Shown here piece by piece: positions 35,501 to 46,700 of a stretch of DNA of 64,000 bases. The notes below the pieces were generated by a model. It was not told where the DNA came from, searched no databases, and saw nothing but the letters and a program-made list of their open reading frames with translations. Within the stretch, counting starts at the first letter, position 1; each line of letters starts with the position of its first letter. Origin of the DNA: Amoebophrya sp. A120 (Eukaryota > Sar > Dinophyceae > Syndiniales > Amoebophryaceae); the NCBI GenBank assembly GCA_905178155.1, contig CAJINV010000004.1, positions 2,060,391 to 2,124,390 on the forward strand. The letters run 5' to 3'. Made by a program: the position numbers and the translations under genes.

Positions 35501-36247
35501 TCTCTCTTTGCGTTCTCCAAAAAACCGAAAGAAAAACAAGAAGAGATAACGTTTCATACGTTGAAAAAACCGGGTAGCAGTCGGTTTTGTATTCGGAAAA
35601 CATGGTCCCGACCTGACATTGCGCCACCTTGGTGACGCGCCACTGCCGTATCTGCACGGAGCCGAAGAGTCGGTTGCTGCTGTCCAGGGGTACCATCACC
35701 CGGCTGCGATCCTTTGCAAGCTCCGTGTCGGTGGTGTTGGTGAAAATCATATCGAAAAAATTTTCCGTGTACTCGTAAAATGTGTCAACGGAGGAGACGG
35801 ACTCAAGTGGCACGGAGCTGTTCTTCATCTTTATCACCTCCTGCGTGCGGGCGACCTGTCGGCGCGGAGTGGTGTTTTGATACTTGCACGATGAAGCTCA
35901 TTCAGTGTGATAAATTCACTAATTCTGTTCAGTCGATGTCATGGCATGACACCAAAAAGGAAACAAACGAAACTGTGATCTTGAACTTGATCTTCTGTCA
36001 CAACCTTGCATAAAGGAAACAAACGAAATAACTTTGACCTTTTGTACAGGCCTCTTACCAACAAACTGCTGTCTGCCGACAGGGATGCCAGGACGACAAT
36101 CGTAAATGCGGCGAGAAACACGCCGAAGATGCACATGTCCTGGCACACTTTGGCGGCAAGCTGCCGCTGCCGCTTCCGGCTGACCACCTCATCGTAATCC
36201 TCATCCTGCAAATCTGCCAGGTATCCCTTCCCCTCCTGGTCCGGCAT
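32526..36247 (-). CDS. Polycystin-2-type (PKD2/TRPP) cation channel, 636 aa
   Basis: Nine exons: 36247-36059, 35855-35560, 35344-35140, 34911-34707, 34438-33972, 33798-33603, 33422-33345, 33087-33000 and 32712-32526, in frame throughout. Features follow the PKD2 order: cytosolic N-terminus, S1 (FGVFLAAFTIVVLASL), a large extracellular polycystin domain with SSVDTFYEYTENFF, QIRQWRV and a Cys pair around KTDCYPV, then FSIWNSNLDQYSAVQILFEFP, S2 LFVLYYIAEELSEI, S3 WNILDWINMGLLLTAYTIRM, S4-S5 around FFPYVHFLFNTIKES, S5 AYFLIVFAIVQIGFVISFVV, a shortened pore region, and S6 FVLLYYIVVILVAINVFFSI. In eukaryotes these channels act in cilia, ER or plasma membrane calcium signalling. The pore loop looks shorter than usual. 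Five introns are GT-AG; three are introners (families 1 and 2). The C-terminal tail is charged and short; see 31899-32201 for a possible extra exon. Confidence 0.9.
32718..32999. mobile_element. Introner, family 2
   Basis: TATCCTGTGCAAAAACATCC ... CACGTTTTTACACAGGATA; TSD CCTCT/CCTCC. Removal joins EEGKGG to DKDDK in frame. Confidence 0.88.
33093..33344. mobile_element. Introner, family 1
   Basis: TATCAAATGCAAAAATGTC ... GACATCTTTGCATTTGATA; TSD GACAG/GGCAG. Removal joins YATAAC to QCQKRI in frame. Confidence 0.88.
34444..34706. mobile_element. Introner, family 1
   Basis: TATCAAATGCGAACATGCC ... CCAGACATATTTGCAATGCATA; perfect TSD GCACG. It splits transmembrane segment S2, and removal gives LFVL-YYIAEE. 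Confidence 0.92.
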
Positions 36248-37714
36248 CTTCTTGTCCTCTGTGCGGATTTACCGTCGTCCGCTCCAGAGGTTCGTCGCTG
36301 CGACCACTACGGGAGAGTTGTAGACCAAAACGGCCTGCTGGTGGTTCCTCTCTCGTCCCAAATTCCTTCTCCGCTTTTATTTTCCTCTGGAAGATCTACT
36401 TCGTCGTTGCTTATGCTTCCGGAAGATCTTTCGGTCTCCCGCCCTACTAGCGAGGTGGACCCATCATGATCGCGCAGAACCGTCCTCGCGGCGCTCGGCT
36501 ACTTTACTACCCTCCGGCCCGGGCCAGGTGGATACTTGGGTAGGAGTATCCACGGCCGAAAACCTTGTTTCTCTCGATACTGGATACTTTATTGTTCCCT
36601 CAACTTTCTAAAGGGGAATAAATTCGAATTTTTTTAGGCATGCTATCATGCGTACAGAGTAGTGAACGCGCAAGGCCGCTGAAACGTGAAGAAAACACGA
36701 AGGGTCGTTGCGATGAGTGTTCTTGATCCTGTATTTTTATCTCCTGGAGATTATGTGCAAATAGGCGCTTCGAAGAACGGTGTCGACGAAACCAAAATGT
36801 AGAGCAATCACTATGTAGTTCTCTCCTGCTCTCTTGGTTCGCTTGCTCTCTGACTCGAGCTCGGCATGCTCTTTGGATATCAATCCACTCTTTTATTTCT
36901 CTCTTTGCTCGAGGCATTCGTCCGCATCTTTCCGATACGGTATCATGGCTTCTCGAACTTGTTTCACTCTCGTTTCTCTCAGCACGCGGTTTCGCATTTT
37001 GTACGAACAGAACTCGCATTGCTACGCATGCGGCGACGTGTTTTTCGATGAAGAGACTGCAGTGCATGTCTCTACTTTTCACGGGCTTGTTACCACCTGC
37101 ACTCTTTGCATTGCGTCGTGCGTCTTGCCTGCTTCGTATTTTTACTTGGCCTGATCCTACAAAGTAAACAGCATTTAGAATTTTTACAAGTCACATTTTT
37201 TCACCTCCTGTTCCTCTCAAACACAAGAGAAAGCAGCATCTTCCCTTTCACGACACAGGTGCATTTGACAAAAAGCATCGGCAGGTTGTGTGTCGACGCG
37301 TTTGATAAAACGCAGCGCGCTTCTTCTCCCAAATCGCGCCACTGTGGTGCTGGTGTCCGGCAAGACTGTGCTCGATTTGCGACTATATTCCGTATTGTTG
37401 AACAAAGTAACCCATACCCATTGTAGAAGACTTTTTGTTTCTGATTCACAAGACTTGTTTCTGATTTGTTTCTGTTCGTAAGGACTTGCGTTGGTTTTGT
37501 AAGACAAGCTGCAACCGGTTTCAAAGATTTTATTTCAAGACTGAGATTAGAGGAGGAAGCCTACTAAACTTCCATGAGCAACAAAGATCAGATCATGATC
37601 CGAGCCATCGCCCAACCCTCCTTCTGGTTTGCTCCTCCGACGCACCACGCAGGAGCCCCGCGCACCGAGCTGCGATTTGTCGTCCACGACGTCCCCAGGA
37701 AGACCGCGGTAGTA
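36248..37714. other. Intergenic, nothing recognised
   Basis: A 1.5-kb spacer between two minus-strand genes. Open frames on both strands lack motifs. No introner. Confidence 0.45.
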
Positions 37715-40700
37715 TCAGCTGATCATGACCCATTCTTTCCTCTGTGGATCGTACTTCAGCTGTTTTCCGTCGTTATTTGGGAGGTGCGACTCCTCCGGTA
37801 TCGTGAGTAAAAACGTACCCACACCAGAGTTGTAATGCAGATTTGCAAAGACAGGAAGACTGGTAATGCGCATCCCCATGAGAGCCATTTCCAGTCGTGT
37901 TTTGGAATTTGTGATGCTGTGAACAGGATGAGCAGATGAATCTGTGACGCGGCTGCACTTGCTAACCTGCACTACACTGCAGAGCGCAACTTGTCATGCG
38001 TGACTCACAAAACTCCTAGGTTTGTGTTGCAAAATCCCCATCTCGACTCTGGTGTGGGGACATTTTTACTCAGGATATCCGGGTACAGTTGACTCACCGT
38101 TTTGTGCACGCTCCGCATTAACGAGGTCAGGGTGGACGTGAGCGGGCGGTCTGTCGTGTCGTGATATCGTAAAATATTAAATGCAGGAACAACGGTACAA
38201 AGCTGATCCAGTTCAGCAACGCGAAAATCAACATGCGCCAACATCATGCAGGACGCGCTATGAACTACGATGCACGAGTCTCTTTACGCATTATGCATTA
38301 CAAAATCCACTCAACTGTACATTCTCCTTTCGGTCCCGCGAGCGGGCGGTCGTCATCTTCCCCGACACCGGACAGATCTTCTTCAATCTGAAAGTTCGCC
38401 TCCTCCTCGTCGGATGAACTTTCGGCGAGCTCCTCTGACAGCGCGCCCTGGTGGAAATTTCATTCAATTTTTTGCTATTATAACATCGCCTTTAGTATTT
38501 TGTTCTTTGTTTTTTCCAGCAACAAACCTGTTGATTTTGATGTGACCCGGCTACTTTTGGTGAGCCAGCTAAAAATCCTATCTTCCATTATATCAACAGA
38601 AGATAGAAGTAAGATGCATCGGAGAAAAAAATACGTCCAGATTGTGCGACAGGAGTCGGACGATTTCGTGGTAGCCGAGCCGAGAGTATCAACTGCAAAT
38701 ATGTCTGGGTCTGGAAGGGTCATGCTGCTTTTGCATGACGCAGAAGGTCTGGCATAGAAGCTCTAGCATCACAGGTTTCGAGAAGCTTCCGCAATGCCGA
38801 ATTCGCATGGAAAATGCCCCATTTTGGTGACAGAAAGTGCGCAGCTTTTGCTGCCTGTGCATGAGAGATTTTTCTGCGTTGTGAAGTTCGCATCACAAGT
38901 TTGCATTCTTCCAGACCCAGACATATTTGCATTTGATAGAGAGGCAACCTGCATGGGCGTGAGCCCGTCTTCGTTGACCAGGTGCGCGAGTATCAGAATG
39001 AAAAATCCCCCCTCCCCGTATCAAAACGAAGTTTCTGATGCTGGATTTGCGTACACAAATTAGATTTGTCTTGCTGGCGAGGACTGCAGGCCCATACTAA
39101 GCCTGAGTAGGCAGGCTTTGGCCTAGGCGCTTAGCATGACAGACGTCTACGCTGTCGGTGCAACAGCATGACAAACCCCCTGTAGAATGCGGCCGAGCCT
39201 GTGGAGCTGCCTTCATGCAACACAGAGACGATTTGTGGTCACAAATCAGCAACACAAATTCTCAGAAAAATGCCTTGTCAATATGGGGAGGGAAGATTTT
39301 TCCTTTTGATAGCGAGGGAGGTGTCGCAGCTGAAATAAATCAAACACGCCACTGCGTCCACCTGTCCCAGCCCGCAGGCCTCGTGGAGCACGCTGGGCAG
39401 CGCGCCCGCGGGTTTCACCGCGTTCCAATCGGCGCCCGCGTCAAGCAGCGACTGCACGCAGGGAGAGTAGCCGTAGCGGCAGGCGTAGTGCAGCGGCGTG
39501 GCCCCCTCGCCGTCGCGGACATTGACGTTCGCATGGGAAAACACCAGCAATTCCACGGCTTGGTTGTAGCCTCCCGCCACCGCGAAGTGCAGGGCCGCGC
39601 GCTGGTAGGTGAGGTCCACCAAATCCAGCGCATCGCGGCAGAAGTGGCAGTAGAGCTGCAGATACGCAATATTTCCCTCCAAGGCCGCGTTGAACACCGT
39701 TGCGGTCTGCCGGGGATCCTGCCACAGACTCAGACCGAGCTTTTCGTTGCGCCAAAAGGACTGCGGATCTTGGCTGGTTGATGTTGATGTATTACCCGGA
39801 GTTGTAGAACTGCTGGAGGCAGCCACTGTTTGCGCTTGGTGCTGCAAAATTTCGCCCGTCGGGGAGACAAGTTCCCAGCGGCCGAGCACGTCTTCGAGCG
39901 GTATTACACAGAACAAAAAAGCTTTTATGTAAAACGCAAGACTGATTAATACACAAAAAAATCACTCTGGCATGCTTTAGCCAGCACTTGAGTAGAGATC
40001 TTCTTTTTGTGAATTCATTCTATGCCTTATAATTACCCGCTAGTTTGTTTCTGTGTGATAAGTTCGTCCGGCTGCTCCCACACCGACTCCCCGCGCTCCG
40101 GGTGGTGAAAGAACATGGCCCCCTGGTTGTCGTGTGTGACCGTCCATCCTTTCCACTCCGGCTGGCTAGGGTAGCTTTGGTGGACAGTGTGGCCGCCACC
40201 GTGCTGTTGCTGGTCCGGGACGTCGGCAAGCAGGGGCTGATCTGCCGAATTCGTGCCCCCTCCGCTCTGCCTTCGGTTCTTTTGCACCACGGCGGCGAAG
40301 TAATCCTGTCCCTGCGCCGCCCAGTTCGCGCTTGGGTGCGCGGGGAGGGCAGAGTCGGAATTGTCGGCAGCAGGGCCGCCGGATTGGTGCGTGTTGACGT
40401 TACTTCCTCTAGTATACGTTGCGTTTTCGTACGCCGCGCCAGAACCTGGTCGTGCCGAACCGGCGGCTGAGCTGGAACTACTGCCCCCGTGCTGCTGCAG
40501 CTGCTGTGGGGGCATGTTGTAGCTCATATTACCTCCTCCAGGGTGCTTTTGATTTTCGTGCTGCTGGTGGCTAGTTTGTTGGTAGCCAGAGTTCACTGTG
40601 CTGTCGTGCTGCTGCCCGTGCTGCCCGTGCTGCTGGTAGCTGCCCGGAGGCTGTTGCATCGTCGCTCCGGCACCTCCAGCCGCCGGTTGACCACCACCAA

Positions 40701-43700
40701 AAGTGGTCGTGCTTTGGTTTTGATGCCCAAGTAGAACCCCCGATGTGCTGCCCCCGCCCGGAGGTGCTCCTGCCTCCTGTGGCGCGGTACCATTAGGTGC
40801 GGGCGTTATACCAGACGGGCCACTACCACCAAACCCCGAGTACATGTAACTAGACCCTCCTTGCGCCGGCGGGGATAGTACGCCTACACCGAGGTGCTGC
40901 TGCTCCTGCGGACCGGTGCGACGAGGGTTGGGCGGCAAGCCCACGTTCGCGGGCACGCCTGCGTGTTGGTGCAGTGCTGCAGAAGGCCCGGTGGAGGACG
41001 ACGACGGAGTGGAGCCTGCAGATTCTCGTCCTGCCGCAGCAGGCCGTTTGTTCCCCTCTTTGTCGTCGAAGAAACGCCGCGGGCCTCCTTCCACCACAGC
41101 GTTGCCAACCTTCGGTGTGAAAACTCCGTTTGAAGAGGACGTTGTGGCTGCAGCTACACCGCCTCCCCCGGGCGGTCGGGGCGGCGGCGTGAAGTCATTC
41201 ATGCTCTTTGCACTACTAGAAGTAGTTCCAGCAGCACTTGCAGTTGTCACTGGTCCCTCCACCAGCCGCACCGGCTTCTCCGGACTTACCCGCCCGGCCG
41301 GGTCGACCACCACCGCACTGTCGAAGGCAGCAATGGGGCTCTGGCCGTCCAGCACACTGCTTTTCTTCGCGTGCAGCTTGTCGACGCTCGGGGGACTTGC
41401 GCGGCTGTCTCGGTGCGAAGAACCCGTGAGCATGGAAGAAGTGTCCTGGTGGTCCTTTGTATCAACTGTAAAAAACGTCCCCACGACTACTTGAGGGTCA
41501 AGATGGGATTTTTTTTTTGCGTACACAAATCACACAGCTTTGGGGGCTGTCGCGCATGAGAAGTCTGGGCTCGTCGTAGTTGTGCCATCCGATGTTCAGC
41601 CATGATAGTGCAGCCCAATTAATATGCGAAGTCGGTTCATCCTGATTCGACCCTGACAAAAAACTCCCAGGTAGCAGTTCGAAACTGCCCGTCATGTGGT
41701 ACAACTAGCGCATGACAAACATTTTCAGCATTGCAGAATTACACGACGCATGTGGGGACCACGTCGCTTTTTTACCAGGAAATACTGCGGCGAGTGGAGT
41801 GTGCTGGTGTCGGGAGAGGAGTTATCAAAATGAAAATAAATCCCCCCTCCCCATATCAAAATGGAAATTTCTGATGCTGATTTCTGTACACAAGTCCGAC
41901 TTTTCTTGCAGTACGGCACTCCTGCCAGATCCGCAGCCTGGGTGGGAGCGCTCAGGTCTAGTTGTTCAGCATTGCAAACGGCTGCCCTCTAGGACCAACA
42001 GCATGCCAAATCGCTTCACAATTGGGCGGATGCCTCTGCACTTGCCTTCTTGCATGACAAACCTGATTTGTGGCCACAAATCAGCAACACAAATTTTCGG
42101 AAACTTAGCTAAGAAATATGGGGAGGGGGGATTTTTCCTCTCAATAGGAGTCTTGACCGAACCGGGGCACGCGGCTGGTCTGCTGCACACTTTCCAGCGT
42201 ACCGAACGCCTCCTGCGGATTGAAGGAGCCGCGCCGCGGTTTGTCCCCTGGGCCTCCGCTGGCGAAGGAGTCCGGCGAACTGCAGGACGGGGAGCTCGGA
42301 ACGACATCAGTGCCCCGCCCACGATTTGCGGCTCCGATTCCATAATTCGACGAGGTGTTGTCGTCAACATTTGATGTTTTCCCGTGTCGTTTCTGGACAT
42401 CACGACTCGGAGGTTCTTGCTGCTTCACGCGGTTCATCTGGATGGGCCCTGTTGAAACAACTGCATGATCCGGGTTTGATACATTTGGTGTAGTGCCATT
42501 TTTGTTGTACTTGTTTTGCAGGTCCGCCAATTCCGTATCCAGCTCCTCGTCGAACACGTCGCTTAAGCCGTCCTCCGTGTCTTCGTCCTCGTCGCGCTTG
42601 AATTCCGCTAATAATTTCCCCGCGTGCGCCAGACGCGCCAGTTCCTCCTCGCGAAACTTTTGGAAGTCGCGCATCGGTATCAACTGGAAATAGGTCTGGG
42701 TCTGGGGAAAACTTGTAATGCTATTGCTAGCTTAGGAGTAATATTAAGCGCCCTGCAATTGTGCACTGCCAAGCTGCATGCTGACACGTTTTTGTGTGAG
42801 GAATATGCCTTTATTGGCAGCGTGCACGACGAACTTCGTTTTTGCATCACGGGTGAGGGGGCCTGCATTTCGTCGTGGCGAGGCACTACAGAGCTGAGAG
42901 TCATGCCGAAGAAATCCTGTACAAATCTTGCAATCTTCCAGACCCAGCAGACACAATATTTACGAATTGGTAATCGCGGCGGTTGTCGGTGTGGTGGGCG
43001 AGGCGGCGCCCGAGAGCACGCGGCCACGGTGCAGCACGCGCGGAGTGCTGTGGACGCTGGAAGCGTTGGAACGCGGCGTCACCATGACATCCTGCTGTGC
43101 AGCAGTTTCTTCCTTGGCAGAAGATTTTTTACTTTCTGCTTTTTTACTATTCATACCATTTCCAGCGGTTGCAGGACCGGCCGGGCCACTCTCCTTGGAA
43201 GAGCTCTTCTGGTCGAACAACTGGCGAATTTTCGAGACGCGCGTGCGCTGCTCGGAAGTATAATTGCTCGGCACGATCGGATATTAAATGCAAATATGTC
43301 TGGGTCTGGAAATTTGTGATGCTGAATGGCGACGAGTGACTGCACCTGTAAGAGCAGTGTAGCATGACAAATGTTTCAGACACTTTCTCATCCTTAGTGC
43401 GCATTACAAACTGCGCTTTTTCATGACGAAATTGCGGCACATTTGTTGCTCTTATGCAATACAGATTTTTCTGGAATCCTGGACACGCAATACAAGTTGC
43501 ACTTTTCCAGACCCAGACATATTTGCAATTCATATCGGATCCGCCAACTGACCCTCGTCCTCGTCATCCGAGGCCATTTGAAAGTGCTCGATCACCGGTT
43601 CGACGGTCGTGTGTTTATTTTCCACGCTATCGTTCGTCGTGCCCGTGACCGGTGGCACAAAAAATGTGCTGCTCCCACTGCTCGCTGGGAGGTCTGGCGG

Positions 43701-46700
43701 CTTGAGCTTTTGCGCCATCGTTGCCGGCGCAGCAGCTCCGGAGTTGTTGATAATATCGTAGTTCAAAAATATTTGCTCGCCCCCTTCCTTGATTTCTGCG
43801 AGTTTTCGCAGCCGGTCGCGTTCCTGCTGCGCCCGCTGGAACATGGACAATGGGGGCTCCGCGGAGGTGGAGGCTCCGCTCTTCAGCACGTTGTGGCGGC
43901 TACCGGAAAGGGAGCGGTTTAGGTAGCTCCCGGACGTGTTGGAGAAGCTCATGGAGGAGGACAGTGGGGAGCTGCTTTCCGTGATCGGTTCGCCGTTTCG
44001 GTTTCGTCTGCGCTTGTGCTTTCGCTTCGCGGAGGGGCTGGGCGTGGGCGGCGGCAGCGCCAGAGTGCTTGCGCTCGCCGCATTCGCTTTGTGGTTGGGC
44101 GTCGGGGGAGGGAGGATCATAGCAGAAGTAGTGGTTGCACCAGAAGAACTTTGAGGTTGCACCAGCCCGGGTGCCGCCACGGGAGTTGCGTAGTTCCCAC
44201 GGCTGCTCGAGCTCGTCGTTGCGCCAGCCGCGCTCCCCGTATGTTTCCCTCCTCCAATCGGCGGCGACATCCGGACCAGGTTCTCGAGCGTGACACTTAT
44301 TTTGCCATTATCCGCCAACGACGCAGACTTGGGGCTTGGTGGCGAAGCGGTGGAGCGATAGGGTTGTACTACTACACCAGAAGATTGCTGTTCGTGCGGA
44401 GCAGGAGGTCGGGAGTCAGAATTGATTTTCACTTCATGACTATCCTTCCCGACGTCCGAAAAGCCCCGCTGCAACTCCGGCGGCGGCTTGCGCCCCCCGC
44501 CCGGCGACCCCGGAGGGGACGATGGCGACCCCCGCGGCTTCGTGCTGTTCTGCTCCGGGCTCGACTTCGGATCGAGAAACCTCGCTCCGTCGCTTTCGGG
44601 GGACAGCATCTGCTGGTCGGACGGTGAGGATCGTGCAGGAGCTGCAGCCTTTGTTCCAGAAATCTTCGCAACCATTTCATCCGCGACAGCACCACCAGGC
44701 GTTTCCTTGTTGCGCGTCGGGGAAAATAAATCACCGTACACGCTCCGGGCCACGGCGGCGGTAGTCGTCGTAGCGACTGGAGGAGCTGGTGTTTTGTTGT
44801 TCACAGCAGCTGTTATAGCGGAACCTGTCGCGGCCGTGCTGCTGCTGGGCGTTCTGGTTTTTCCAACTCCAACAGGGTCGTTGCCGTCCGCGACCAGTAC
44901 CACCTTTTCATCCGGTGCGCCGGCTTTCACCGTCGCCGCCTTCGCCGTGCTCTCGGCCTGCACGAAAATGTCCTTGAAATCCGGTCTATGCAGTTCTCAG
45001 GCGTTCTTACGCTCTCATTTGTATATCGTACACGGTTCTTTATCATTGTCGTACAGAACCACTATGTATAATCACGCTGGTGCACACGCTCAAGCTTTTC
45101 TACATGGCAAGTTCCCGGCACGCTAAAAAAACAGCATTATCCGCACCGAGTCTGTAATGCAAGACGCTCAAAGTCACCCGTTTAGCTGTTGCTAGTCAGT
45201 CTTGCATCACAAATTTTTCACCCAACAGCAGTTGAGAGTGCAATGCTTGAGAACGCCATATGCCCCGAAGCTCGCGTCGAGCACGTCGTGCTCCGATCCG
45301 GGCGGTGAGCTCGTCGACATAGCGAGGCGTCAAAACGTCAGAGGCCGAAGAGAACTGGCAGGTTGTGCTGCGGCACGAAAAACGACCGTGAACGTGGAAG
45401 ATGAAAATGTTTCGTTAAAGTACGCTAAAGATAAAAATAAATGCGATCCTCATACTAATTTGCACAGGAAGACGACCATACGCTCCTCGGACAGCGTTGG
45501 CATTGTAGAAATACTTAGACTCCATCTCTCAGAAGCAGAAAAAATTTTCTACATCAGGCACAATACGATCCACTCAACATCATTACCGCTCCAGAATAGT
45601 TGCCATGGTGCTTTTCGTTCTCCAGTGTAGAGGTCGCGCGCAGGAGGAACGCAGTTTCGCTCGCGGTCCGTCCCTTGACCCTGTCTTCTAGGAGAGCGAG
45701 AGCTCAACAACTTGAATACAATTCCTTCATAGTTTTTCTCTGTGTTGCTGCAGCCGCTCCTTTGTCGTCCAAAAATGGAAAAATCTACAGCACCTTCGTA
45801 GTAGCAATTTACCCGTGGAAAAGATTTTATTCCACAAGTTCAAATCTTCAATACATAGTACATTTCCTGTGTCCAAGCCAACGTGTGTACAGAAAATAGG
45901 TTTAGCCTGGCAATCGACTGCCAGCAGCGATAGCCTCCCGCCGTTGCGAGCGTAGTCGAAGTACTGTTCTTGGTGATAAAACTTGGCAACATTATAAGCA
46001 ATTTCGGTAATCATATTTTTCATCGCGTTGTAAAAACATTGTGATAACAGTTGGTTATTTTGTTTGTGTCAAAGTGTGGCACTGTCAAGCTTTGCGCCAG
46101 CCATGGTGACAGCAGCCCTTCAATAAATTACAACCGCAGTAGCTGCTCTGGCACGACCCAAGAATTGGTGCGGAACAAGCGTGGTAGAACTCCTTCGGAA
46201 TAAAAGCGGCCTGCTTCTTGCTTCGTCGTTGAGAGTCACAGTGTTTGTATGTACATGCAGTAGCCCGACACAGTACCAGCATTCGTGTCTCCTCACAGCC
46301 ACTGGCTGCCGCGTACCGTATCCGCCATTTTCTTCTGCGCAAACGAGACTTGGTCCAGCAACTCCTGTTTATGGATTGCAAAAGTGTCTGGGTCTGGAAG
46401 AATGCAAGATTTGTCATGCATATTTCTCATGGCCCATGATGCCTGTGATGCTTGACCTAGCATCGCAGACTTTTAGAGGTCTTCCTGATGCACCTTTTGC
46501 ATGAGAAATGCCCTGTCCGTGTAGCACAAACTGTGCGTGTGCCCCTCTTGCTGGTCACGCAATACAAATTTTCTTAGAGTCCAAAAACAGCATGACAAGT
46601 TGCAATCGTCCAGACATCCAGGGATATTTGCATTTGATACTGTTTCTGCCGCAACAAGTCCTTTTTCATCTTTTCGATCTCCAACCGCCGGTCTAGGTTG

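Noticed and set aside
36600-37154. Overlapping frames of 100-160 codons on both strands
   Set aside because: No recognisable domains, no splice partners and ordinary composition; probably chance.
37799-39311. Regularly spaced similar segments suggesting a CRISPR-like array
   Set aside because: The repeats are terminal inverted repeats of separate introners with coding exons between them; this is a eukaryotic genome.
45727-46023. Minus-strand frame of about 98 codons between scaffold exons
   Set aside because: No motif, and it falls in the proposed 1.36-kb intron; nothing joins it in frame to either side.
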